A stretch of DNA of 64,000 bases from Strongylocentrotus droebachiensis (Eukaryota > Echinodermata > Echinoidea > Camarodonta > Strongylocentrotidae), in contig JAVYIG010006556.1 of NCBI GenBank assembly GCA_035222895.1, forward strand, positions 52,017 through 116,016, in the 5' to 3' direction. Below are positions 22,301 through 35,700 of this stretch, piece by piece. The notes under the pieces were generated by a model, which saw only the letters and a list, made by a program, of their open reading frames with translations, ran no database searches and was not told where the DNA came from. Both the position numbers and the translations under genes were made by a program. Positions within the stretch are counted from its first letter, which is position 1. Each line of letters starts with the position of its first letter.

Positions 22301-25300
22301 TTCAATTTATGGAGCAGGAAGAAATAAAGGGATTTGACAAATCAATCCACAACTATGCTGGCATATCCAAGGTTTGTGTGCTTTTCTTACTTCAAGTCCA
22401 AGCTTATACCCAACAAGACCTTTTTCTATATCAACATGCAAAGAAATTTTGTTACCAGTAGTATTGTAAAGAAATGCCTTTCGTCTTCAGTCAAATAGCT
22501 GTGAAAGCTATACATGTAAATTAAGAAGGCAAACAACCAAGGTAATGTGCCAAATTAGTGAAATCAATATATTTCCCACTAACAAAAATAATCGCCTTTG
22601 AACTCGAATACCTGGACAGTGCTTTTATATATGATTATATTTGGGTTACTTGTCTTTTTAAAGATTTATTTTTCTCAAGGTTCATAATCCCAAAACACAC
22701 ATTTGTCCGAACCATTCATATCACCAAGGGGAAAGCCCCTGAAACAACCCCCTTTAGGGGTCACTATGCCCTGTTTGGATGACATGCTTTTTAATTTCGT
22801 GTATTTCCAGGAATCTTTTTAGATGTCCGATCGAAAATTGGATGATGACTTAGCAGCAAATCAAGAGAGATCACCCAAGGTTTCTGTGCATTAGTTTTAG
22901 TCAATCCATTGCTCTAGCTAGTCCATGTATTTGCTAATAAAGACGATTTGCTTCTTGCTAAGTCGGAACTATGCGGCATATTAAAACATCTACAAACATG
23001 AACAAACTTGACTATTAATTGTTTCTGAATGCTTGGTTCCCTCTGTCGACAAGCTTTAGTCCTGTTAATCACATACAACTTTATTACGGAATAACCATAA
23101 TTTTATGAAATCCTCTATCATATATCTCAATTCTCTTAGCTTGGTTCGTAACAGAAAAACTTTTCAGGTTTGAAAAGCATCTGGAAATATCCATACCCAT
23201 TAAGCACAAATTGAATCAAATTCATTGATTTTGAAGATGTCTTTAGATTTCTGATCATTATATGAGGCAACGATCTGTATGAAATGCGGAACCCTCTGTT
23301 TTTTTGTTCAAGATATCTTTCTGAGATAATGAGAAGCTCAGTAATGACCTCCACCGATGGACGTAGATGCTATAACTCTTCTACGTACTTAATAGAGTTG
23401 GAAGGACGTAACATTGTAATGTAAATATGCTTTTGTTTTCTTCTCGGAAGTTGATAAGGCAGGAAGGAGTACAGGGATCTGACGGTTCAACTACCAAATA
23501 TGCTGGCACATCCAAGGTTTGTGTACTTTTCTTACTTCAGGTCCAAGTTTATACCCAGCATGACCTTTTCTATACGAACAGGCAAGTCATTTTGGTGCCA
23601 TTAGTATGGTTCAAGAATGCTTTTCATCTTCATTCAAATAGCTGTGAAAGCTATCCATGTAAATTAACTCTTTGCCCGCCACGTACACAATCCCCCCTGT
23701 GCCACATTGTTTTTAGGGTGCCACCTTAGGAGGGGTTCTGCATGGACTATGCTTATTCAACTCGCAATAACTTTTGATTGGTGTACTGTAATGAAAAACT
23801 TGTGTAGCAATATTGTATAGAAATTAATAGTCTTGCCAATGGTATCATTTTTGTAATGTATATTATCATAAATTTTGAGATTATCAACTATACATTTTGT
23901 ATCCAAGTTTTCGTTTAGAAGGGTATTCTATACCTCTTCTAATACTTTGTTATGGAGGTTTATGTCCTGAGTTAGTTCATTGAAAAGATGTATTCATGAG
24001 CTTTCACTACATACCAAATTCATGTGTTGAAGGTCACAATGAGCCTGGTAATTTAGGATTGAATAAAGAGTAAGCCGACAATGAACTAATCTCCTATTGA
24101 AATTGACCCTGGGTACTTTTGAATAGACTTCCTGTCTCTTGATTGTACTTTGATGACCTTTATTGTGTCTGTAGGTAAGATGGTGTAACATTCTATTATT
24201 ACTTGCAAGGCTGTGCAAGCTATTTTTCTTGGAAAATGTCAATGTAAACAATGTCTGCGAAAGCGGTGCAATGAAGTGTGATGTGTATACAATGCGAAGC
24301 ACGCGTTACTATTGTGTGTGTGTGCGTACAATAGAATTAAATGCGTTCCGTGTGTATTGTGAATGAAATGTGACTTGAGTCGAAGTTGGCAGCCCGCTGT
24401 ATGTTCCGCTAGTCGAACGAAGCGGGCAAAGAGTTAAGAAGACAGAAAGCCTGGGTAATATGCCTTGTCAGAGAAATTTATCTTTCCCATCATGAACAAT
24501 GATCTCCTTTCGTCCCATGATATCCGGACTCAGTGCTTTTATATATGATTGTTTTGGGGGTACTTGTCTTTCTAAATGTTTATTTTTCTGAAGGTTCATA
24601 ATTTGAAGACGCACTTATACTTATACCTTTGATATCATCGAGTGGAAAACCCCTGAAACCCCTTTAGGGTTACTATGTCCTGTTTGGATGACATGCTTTT
24701 TAAATTCTTATACATTTATCCTGGACTCTTTTCAGATGTCCGATCGAAAATTGGATGATGAATTAGCAGCAAATCAAGAGAGATCACCCAAGGTTTCTAT
24801 GCATTAGTTCTAGTCATACAATCCATTGCTCCTAGTCCATGTATTTGCTATTGAATACGATTTTTGTACTTCCTAAGTCTGAAGTATGCGGCATATTAGA
24901 ACATCTACAAACAAGAACAAAATTGATTATGATCTTTTTCTGAATGCTTTGTTTCCCTCTCTCCACAATCTTTAGTCGTTTTAATCACAAACAAGCAAAT
25001 TTGGGTAAAGCCGAGGTTTGATAAAATCTTTTATCTTAACTTTCTTTGTTTCTTTCATAGAAGAAAAACAGAATTGATTAAACATCATTTCAAGTTGAAA
25101 AAGCATCTAAAAATATCCATATTTTGGGGGGCAAATTGATTAAATTCATGGATTTTGAAAAAATCCGAAGTTCTGAGCATCATAATGAGACAATGATCTG
25201 TATGTACTGCGTAACCAACTGTTTGTGTGTTCAGTATATCTTTCTGAGATTATGAGACGTTTAGTTATGACCTCTACTCATCGGACGTAGATGCTTAAAC

Positions 25301-28300
25301 TTTTCTAAGTAGTTAATCTTCAATGAAATGGGAAGGACGTAACATGATAATGTAAATATGGTTTAATTCTGTTCAATTTATGGAGCAGGAAGCAAAAAAG
25401 GGATCTGGCGATTCAACTACCACCAAATATGCTGGCACAACCAAGTTTTTTGTGACTTTGTTCATGTCCAAGTTTATACCCAATATGATCTTTCTCTCTA
25501 AATCACCTGGCAAGAAATGTTGCTGCCATTAGTATGCTAACAAAATGTTGTTCATCTTAATTCAAATAGCTGTGAAAGCTTTACATGTAAATTAAGAAGA
25601 CAAACAGCCTGGATAACATGCCTTGTTAGAGAAATCAATATTTCCCATAACAATGATCTCTTTTGGAACCTTGATACCCGGACTCAGGGCTTTTAAATAT
25701 TATTATATTGGGGTTAGTTGTCTTCCAAAGTCTTAATTTTCTGAAGGTTTATAAATCCAAAACACACATTTTTCCTATACCCTTTATATCCCCAAGGGGA
25801 AGCCCCTGAAACAACCGTCTTTGGAGTCACTATGTCCTCTTTGGATGACATGCTTTATAAATGCTTTTAAATCTTTCCTCGACTCTTTTCAGATGTCCGT
25901 TGGAGTGTTGAATGCTTACCTTACAGGAGAAAACGAGATATTTTCAGTCAAGGTTAATATGCATAAGTTCTGGCCATTCAATCTGCTCGTCCATTTATTT
26001 GCTATTAAAGATGATGTTTTGTTCCTAAGTCCTAACTGTGGAGCATATTAAAACATCTACAAACAAGAACAAACTTGATTATCAATCCTTTTAAATGCTT
26101 TGTTTCCTTTTTCCACAACTTTTAGTCCTTTATAAGAGATACAAGTGTATTTATAGTGTATAACCAAAATTTGATGATATCTCTTATCTAAACTTTCTTG
26201 ACTTGGCTCATAGAAGAAAACAAAAAGGATTGATTATACAACTTTTCAAGTTGGAAAGCATATACAAATATCCATACCCATTTAGTCCAACTTGAATCAA
26301 ATTCATGAATATTGAAGATGTCTGGAGTTCTAATCATTATATGAGGCAACGATCTGTATGAAATGCGGAACTCACTGTTTTTTTTGTTCAAGATATCTTT
26401 CTGAGATTATGAGAAGCTCAGTAATGACCTCCACCGATGGACGTAGATGCTTTAACTCTTCTACGTACTTAATTCTGAAAAGAGTTGGAAGGACGTAACA
26501 TTGTAATGTAAATATGCTTTTTTTTTCTCGGAAGTTGATAAGGCAGGAAGGAGAAAAGGGATCTGACGATTCAACTACCAAATATGCTGGCACATCCAAG
26601 GTTTGTGTACTTTTCTTACAGGTCCAAGTTTATACCCATCATGACCTTTTCTATATGAACAGGCAAGACATTTTGGTGACACTAGTATGGTTCAAAAATG
26701 CTTTTCATCTTCATTCAAACAGCTGTGAAAGCTATCCATGTAAATTAAGAAGACAGAAAGCCTGGGTAAGTTGCCTTGTCAGAGAAATCAATCTTTCCCA
26801 TTAACAACAATGATCTTCTTTGGTCCCTTGATATCCGGACTCAGTGCTTTTATATATGATTGTATTGGGGTTACTTGTCTTTCTAAATGTTTATTTTTCT
26901 GTAGGTTCATATTTTGAAAACGCACTTGTTCTTATAACTTTGATATCACCTAGGGGAAAACCCCTGAAACCCCTTTAGGGTCACTATGTCCTGTTTGGAT
27001 GACATGCTTTATAAATTCTTGTAATTTTTTCCTGGACTCTTTTCAGATGTCCGATCAAAAATTGGATGATAAATTAGCAGCAAATCAAGAGAGATCACCC
27101 ACGGCTTCTATGAATAAGGTCTGACTATCAATTTATTGCTGCCAGTCCATGTATTTGCTAATAAAGATGATTTGCTTCTTCCTAAGTCGGAACTATGGAG
27201 CATATTAGAACATCTACAAACATGAACAAACTTGACTATAAATTGTTTCTGAATGCTTGGTTCCCTCTGTCGACAAGCTTTAGTCCTGTTAATCACATAC
27301 AAGTTTATTACGGAATAACCATAATTTGATGAAATCCTCTAACATTTATCTCAATTCTCTTAGCTTGGTTCGTAACAGAAAAACTTTTCAAGTTTGAAAA
27401 GCATCTGAAAATTTCCATACCCATAAAGTACAAATTGAATCAAATTCATTGATTTTAAAGATCTCTTTAGAGTTCTAATCATTATATGAGGCAACGATCT
27501 GTATGTAATGCGGAACTCACTGTTTTTTTGTTCAAGATATCTTTCTGAGATTATGAGAAGCTCAGTAATGACCTCCACTGATGGACGTAGATGCTTTAAC
27601 TCTTCTACGTACTTAATTCTTAATAGAGTTGGAAGGACGAAACATTGTAATGTAAATATTATTTTTTTCTTCTTGGAAGTTGATAAGGCAGGAAGGAGTA
27701 AAAGGATCTGACGATTCAACTACCAAATATGCTGGCACATCCAAGGTTTGTGTACTTTTCTTACTTCAGGTCCAAGTTTATACCCATCTTGACCTTTTCT
27801 ATATGAACAGGCAAGAAATGTTGACATCCGGACTCAGTGCTTTTATATATCATTGAATTGGGGTTACTTGTCTTTGTAAAGGTTTATTTTTCTGAAGGTT
27901 CATAATTCCAAAACACAAATTTTCCCATACCTTCAATATTCCCTAGATGATAACCCCTGAAACAACCACCTTTGGCGTCCATATGTCCTGTTCGAATGAC
28001 ATGCCTTATATATACATGCTTTTAATCTTTCCCCAACTCTGTTTAGATTTTCGACCAAGTGTGGTCTGATTACCAAACAGCAGAACCATATAGAACAGGC
28101 TAGGTCTATTAGAGCAATAAGTCATTAATTAACAGCTAGCAAACGGTGTACGAAACGTACAGTGTATGCAGTATGGTGATGTGACCATAGTACGAGCGTG
28201 ACCAATGTTCGCGTACTAACACTAAAAGCGCTTAAAGAGGAGAGCAATACGCAACGTATACAATTAAAGTGCGTTGCACTGTGTAGATAGTACTTCTATC

Positions 28301-31300
28301 TTCAGTGAAAGTGGTTTGCACTACTACTATCTACACAGTGCAACGAATTTTTGTTCTCCCATCGATGATGGGCGAACTATCTTTCATCACGTGATTTACT
28401 TTTGACCAATCTTAGAGCAAGATTCTTAGTTTGTGGAATATAGTTGCTATTAACGATGATTTGTTTATTCCTTTGTCTGAACTATGGGACATATCAAAAC
28501 ACCTCGAAAAAGAACAAACCTGATTTTGATTTGTTTCCTGATGCTTTAATTGTCCCCTCTCTTCACAAGGTTCAATCGTTTTAATGGCATAAAAGTGTAT
28601 AATAGGGTACAACTATAATTTGATGAAATCTTTTATCACAACATCCTTGGCTTGGATCATAGAAGGAAAACAGAATTGATTTTATACAAAACTTTTAAAG
28701 TTGGAAAAGCATCTGAAAATATTATACAAATAATGAATGGTTATGAGTTTAATAGTGCGAATATTTTCATGAGTTGAAAGATTAACATTCTTTTCAGCGA
28801 GGCGTCAGCCAAGTTGAATTAACGTTAATCTTTCAACGAATGAAAATACTTGCACTATTGAACGAATGAAAAACATTCATTATTTGTTTTATACAACATC
28901 AGAGAAGATCTAATAATCAACAAATTATGCTTTACTCCTTATATTTATTAAAGTTGGAGTCAAGCCTTCTCGATTACATACATTCAGATTGCCTTCGCGT
29001 CAGGTACACACAGGGATACGCGCACGGCAGAGAGGTACGCAGTCTGCATATAACCAAGAAATGCACTCTGCATATAACCAAAAAAGCACGCCCGTGCAAT
29101 ATAACATCTATTGAATATCATGTGACCCACAATCCTCCAATCAAATAACAAGGATCCACGTAGGTGTTGTATACAAAATCCTAATTTTATTGAATAAATT
29201 TCATGTATTTTGAAGATGTCTGAAGTTCTAAACAATGTATGAAGCAACGATCATTATATACTGTGGGACCCACTGTTTGTTTGTTCAAGTTATTTTTGTT
29301 AAGAATACGAGAAGCTTAGTTATGACCTTTAAACGACTTGAACTAAATAAAGTTGGAAGGACGTAACATTATAAGGTAAATATGCTTTAATCTATTTTCA
29401 GTTGATATGGCGGAGAGGAGAAGAGGGATCTGACGATTCACTTACAGAATGGGCTAAACCAACTGAGGTTTGTGCGCTTGATATTTTCAATTCCATTTGT
29501 AATTACATGCACTTTAGTTTCAAAATATACCCAACATGACCTCTTTCTATCTGAACAGGCAATACATTTTGTTGCCATTAGTATGGTAAAAATGCTTTTC
29601 ATCTTCATTCAAATAGCTGTGAAAGCTATCCATGTAAATTAAGAGGACAGAAAGCCTGGTTAATACGCTTGGTAATATTGTTTGAGATTTGAATCAACAG
29701 GATGCACAAAATTGTGTTTTGTTTGTTCTTGTAAACAAAAGATGAAGACTGCATTCATGTAAATTAGTAACATTGCAGAGTAACTCATACACAAAAATCC
29801 GTAGAATTTGAATATCTGACCTGATTAAAGAATATTTAGTTAGAGGAACGTAAAACAAACTCAATTTATTTTGAAGATTTTTTTTTAAAAGTTGACGTGG
29901 TGTCAACCCCTCATCCCCGCCACTCCCCCCTCTCTCTCTCTCTCTCTCTCTCTCAATCGACGCCTGTGCAAATGACTTTTTAGAAGGGGCTTCCACCGCC
30001 AACTCCTGTCAATTTGTAGAAAAAGAGAGATATACGTACCCTATGGAAAGGGCAGTTTGGCGTGGGGGTTCGGGGAATTGTTCCCGCGAGCCGCCCTTTA
30101 TATTGTGGCCGGATCAAGGTCAAGTCGATTTGTCGTCTGAGGGGCGATTGATATATGTGAAGCAGGACTGGTCGCTGAGCGATATAAAACCAATCTCACT
30201 TTCCAGAATGTGTGCATGTCGAGCTTCCCAGGCATGAAATCCTCCAAATATATATAAAAAGCTCCAACTTTTCCACTATCCTCATAAAATCACCACAGAT
30301 AATTATTACAAAAAGTAAACTTGGCCAGCACAAGCGATAATTTGGGAAAGTTCTCTCTGTGAATTGCAAAGAAAAGTAGATGTGAAGAAATTTGTTCCCA
30401 GTGAATGAAGGAACAAATGCAGAAGATGATGTTCTCAAAAATACGTGTTCGGTCGCTGAGAAAACTTTGAAAAGTAATATTTAGAAGAAAGAAGTGAGGA
30501 TGAGAAAGAAGATATTGTTCTGTTCCTTCTTGCGAAGCAGGATGAAAACAAAGAGAGTACGGAAGTAAGAGTGGGTCACTAGTGATAATTGCAGTGTACA
30601 GGGCCATTGCCGCCATTAGAGGTAATGCACAGTTTGGGGAATTTTGAAAATTGGATGGATAGTAATGCTTTAAACTGACTTGGTAACATTGTTGAAGGTT
30701 GATTAAAAAATTGCTTAATTTTTGTATAAAATGTTACTTACTATATTCCTTCTACTGTAATAACCCTCTGACATGCAAAAAATCCTAAACAAATTCTCAA
30801 ACCACGAGGAAATCTATGGTTTTCTTTGAAGGAGTCGATGTATGACACCCTCTAACAGTGATTAACGAAAAAAAAGACATAAAACAGGCTATACAAAAAT
30901 CTGTCAACACTTAAATGTCTGGAGTGGAATGTAGAGCCATTTTATTGCTTTGTGACGATTTCCATTCACCTTAAATGTAATTAAATTGTAATAATATAGT
31001 TGGGAGAATTAAGGAATCGATCAGATAAATTTTCCCAATTTGTACCATGCATAATGGTCCGTTTTCACTCAAATTTTCAGATTATCTTTAATTGTACATC
31101 TAGCATTGAAGTCACTACCTTAGCACCACTATCTCTCATCTGAACAATGTTACTAGGTCACTTTAAAATTTGGATATATTTGGATGCCCCTGTAGGTGTA
31201 TTATAAGCACTGGAATATGTAACCCCTACTTCTGCTTTTGAGAAATTGAATAATCAAAAATTTACCGGTACTCCCGGAAAATTTCAAATATTTCAAATAG

Positions 31301-32767
31301 CGCCTATTAAAGGCAATTTCATGGTAACTGGAATGGTTCCCTCGCCCTGAGTTTTCGTAAACGAATAATGTTGGAATTTACAGGCTGGATGGGTTGTTGA
31401 AAGTATTTGACTCCCAAATTGTGAATCTTTATTCCAGAATTTACATAAATTAATACAAAGGAAAAAAATTGATAAGCTTATAAAATTACTGGCAATTACT
31501 TATATCTTTCTTTGGCTCCATTACTGGATGTAACTTGCTCCCCTGGAATCTATTTCCATTGTATTTCTTGGTGAATGTATACAGAAATTATAATACGAAT
31601 GTCATATTTGTTCTTTGATGGAATTTTTGCTGCATTTTTCCATAGAACCGTTCAATCATTATTATTATTATTATTATTTTTTTTTTATTATTATTATTTC
31701 GTTTTTGTGGGGGGGGGGGGGGGGGTAAGCATTCCCATTTCTGACTAATGAGGTAAATAAAACTTGTTGGTAGGCTATATGTTGGTCTCGTGGGCTGTCT
31801 TTATAATCCTAGCTATATTAGAAGCAGGATATTTTGTAGTTATCTTTCTTTGATTATGTTGAGATATTTGTCTGAACAATAGGAAGATTGTCCCAGGCAG
31901 TCAATAATAGTTGATAGTGTGTGTGCGCGTTTTTTTTGTGTGTGTGTGGGGGGGGGGGGGGGGCAACTACCCATGCCCACATTTCCTGAAGTACAGAAGT
32001 GCTGATTAATTACACTAAGTTCTCCTAATCCTTTGACCTGTCTGCATAAATGTCGAATCACTGGCCTAAATTATGGGTGATAATATTTCCCCAAAACATA
32101 CTTTTGTTACAAAATCTATATTTTACACAATACACAAATCAATAAAATTGATATAAACTCGGTGTCTTTTTTAAGTATCCATCATATGAAACCAAAACTA
32201 TGGTGATTTGAGATATTACTGAAAGGTTATCTATACAACTCGATTTAAACAAGCCAAATAAGTTTTCGATCAATTTGAAAACAATGGCGCCGACTGATTT
32301 GTTATGAAATGTATTCATATTATATATAATGTCTATATACAACGTAAAATGGCCCCAAATGGCCTATGTATTTTGTTTAACAGGCTCACCATTGTCTTTA
32401 AGCATTTCAGGACAAAGGTTTTGGCTAAACGTGTTTCTTTGATTTAGGGCACACACTATGAGCAATAACATGAAATATGGTTGCTCCAAAACGGCTATAA
32501 GGGCCAGGTACACATGAAAGTCAAGAGGACTGAGTTAATGGGAGCACATTGAATCTCGATTTCCATATCAATATTCAATAGTACATGTATGAGGTTATGA
32601 TGGCCCAATATGTCTTAGGTACCCAAAGTTTGATGGTAAAAGCCACAATGTAACAAACAAATGTTAAGATTATCAGACTATAGTGAGATGATTTTCTTTA
32701 TAAAGACATTTAGAAGTTTGTTATAATAAAAGGTACTTTTCAAGTCAACTGATATTACATCATTTTC

Positions 32768-32799
<32 letters not shown>

Positions 32800-35700
32800 G
32801 GGGGGGGGGGGCACCTGATGACCCCTCCCCAGAGCCTTGAAGTTGTTCATAACAGCCCAATGGGGAATGCATATTTGTGTAATAATTCATGTGTTTACTG
32901 AATCAAGTATTAAAAATATGCCATATGATGTGCTGAACTCGTCGAGGAGTGTCATCGGGCACCTTCGCCTTCATTCAAAATGTTTGTGGTCCTTTTTCTT
33001 AATTTAAACATAAATATGGGCCCGCCGAAGGGCTCGTTGTTTGTAACCTGGTTGTAAAGGGTTTTTCTAGTTCATCTGCCTTGGAATATTCCAATGAGAA
33101 AGATGGCAATAAAAGAAAACAAATTATTATGTTAATTTCACATCATGGATGTTTTTTTTATTTTACCATTTCTGCATATAGGCTATGTTTAGAGCTAGAA
33201 ATATCTGATGACACATTTTATTGTTTTTCTACTACATTTCATAGTCCAAGCCAACGGAGTTAGTAGGAGTTCTACGTTACACTCGAAGACTGACTTTGTG
33301 TGATGAATATAGCTACGCACGTATCAGGCTTAAAAGAGAAGGTATGTAAAGATATCAGATGAGATTCAAAATCAGTATATGACAATCATAGTGCTGGGGT
33401 TGTAAAAAACATATGTGTTGAAACCCTTAAAAAGCCGTGTATTGCATTGTTTGTTTGTAAATACACAGGATAGGGATTAATGAACAATCAAAGGAACCAC
33501 ACTTTCAATTTGTACCCCCCCCCCCTAGAATGATAGCATGGACGGCATTTAATCCCTCTTGAGACGCCAAACATATAGTCCTGTAGAAGTTTTTCAGACC
33601 TGGAAAAGTTGATAAGTACAAGGTTTTTTTGTTGATTTGTGTTCTAGATGGGTATTGAAGTAAATTCAGCTTGGTTGCCAGATTGGCAACCTTGAGCAAC
33701 TTTTTTAATAGCCATATTAGCATAATCTTCTAATTAGCATATGTGCAAAATTTTTAGGCTTTATAGATAAACAATGACAATAAAGTCCATATATCAAACA
33801 TATGCTAATTAGCTCATCATGCTATTTAAGACAATTGCATTACTCAAAAATAAATACTGGTGTCATAAATGAATTGCTCGTCATGGAGAATCCTTGAAAA
33901 GTCATATTATCCATGTTTCCAGGCTTCCTGGATTAAGATTAGCAACACTATTACATACTGCACATATATGCTAATTAGATGATTATGCTAATTAGGCTAA
34001 TTATACTACATATACATGGAATATCTTCTCATGAATTAATGATTAATCTTTCAAAAGTGATTTACAGTGTTGCATTGCACCATTTTTAGGCTTTATAGAT
34101 AAACAATGACAATGAATTCCATATATTGTACATTTTATGCTAATTATGCTATTTAAGACAATTGTATTACTTTAAAATAAAAATTGGTGTCATAAATGAA
34201 TTCCTTGTCACAGAAAACCCTTGAAAAGTCGTCTTGTCCATGGTTTCAAGCTTCCTGGATTGAGATTAGCAACATTATTACATATTGCACATATGCTAAT
34301 TAGATGATTATGTTAATATGGCTATTAACAAAAGTTGCTCAAGGTTGCCAAGCTGGCAACCAAGCTGAATTTACTTCAATACCCATCTAGAACACAAATC
34401 AACAAAAAAAACTTGTACTTATCAACTGTTCCAGGTCATGTACATGGTATATGGTACCGTCTACTGGACTAATACCGCGGTGTATGCAGCTGAAAATACA
34501 ATAGCGTCTTTATTTTGTTTACAAGCGATGGATTCCTTGCCTTTTCTATAGCTGCATTTTTCATCGAAATAATACCATGCGCAGGGTTTAGAGTGAGGCA
34601 ATATATTAATCATTTAGTACAAGAAATAACTGCAGAGAACATGGCAAAACAGGCACTGAAAATGTGTGAGATTACATGGGACATCGACTGCAAATCACGT
34701 TCAAAATGTGACGTCACACATCTCAGCAGCCATTGGATAGCTCTTCAGGTGCTATGCCAGGGCTGTATTTAAGCGTTTTGTAATTGATAATAATCATTAC
34801 TTCGAATATGTCCGAGCATTGAATTTTGATTACCGTGTCCAATCAAAGTTTCATCTTTGCAATAATGACAATAAAGTTAGTTTTTTAAATCAATGAACCT
34901 TCTCTTTAAAGGGATAGTTGAGTTCTGTTTTCAGACCGCAAATGCCTTCAAAGTGCATGGTTATTGCTCTTATTCTTATCTATGACATTTATAGTGCCCT
35001 TGTAGAACCTAACAATGCAATGAAGGTAATTTAAGACCCCAAAATGTGTGAAATTTTGCCAATACGATCATACCTATTCAGCTCCACTTTTTTAAAAAAC
35101 ACGGTGACCGTTAATTAATTATTTAATTAAAAATAACAATAATAACAATACATCGGGATTGGCTGAAATACGACGTAAAAAGCGTTATTCCGTTTTTTTC
35201 AACGGGTTTTTCCAGTTTTTGAAAATATCTAATATTTGTGGTGGTACACAAGTATTAGAAATCGTTATATTTCAGCCGTCTCTGAACCGATTTTGATCAA
35301 ACAAAGATGATTTTGTCATTTAAATATTATGTCCTTTCCAATTTGACACTCAGTTTTTCATTATCTCACACACAAATAAATTGTGTAGCGCCCTCTGCAA
35401 CAGAACTCAACTATCCCTTTAAAGATTTTATGTCCCTTTTGCAGCCAACATCAAATTGAGTGACTGACTGTTTTTCTTCTTTGGTAATAACATACATACA
35501 ATGAGCTGTAAAAGCATGTGTCTACATCAATATCCCACTTCTTGTATTGGCCAAAAATAAACTGATTGAATCTTTGCGCAGCACAAAACGTACGACCATT
35601 TGGTACAATGGTCTAAAAATTAGACTATTACTTATTGACTGGGTAGCACTTAAGTCGTTTCGACAACTAATAGTGGTTATTTTTCCACCTAAAGACATTT

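Larger units (their letters stand above)
18860..29500 (+). repeat. Tandem exon-duplication array, about 1.15-kb units
   Basis: A segment of about 1.15 kb is repeated head to tail. Each unit has two possible mini-exons, called alpha and beta here, and matching introns. Beta copies are at 19292, 22318, 23463, 25389, 26547, 27692 and 29402. Alpha copies are at 22823, 24736, 25893 and 27047, with decayed relatives near 18890 and 28047. Intronic landmarks recur in every unit, for example CTTCTACGTA before beta and TGTCCTGTTTGGATGACATG before alpha. Spacings of 1140-1160 bases are broken where later elements inserted. Confidence 0.85.

Noticed and set aside
23136..23354. 72-codon minus-strand frame recurring at 26372 and 27360
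   Set aside because: It recurs because the intron is tandemly duplicated. It has no splice context and the frames differ between copies.
34515..34772. 85-codon frame with several Cys residues
   Set aside because: Lies in a dispersed repeat, and the inverted copy at 44730-45290 does not keep the frame.
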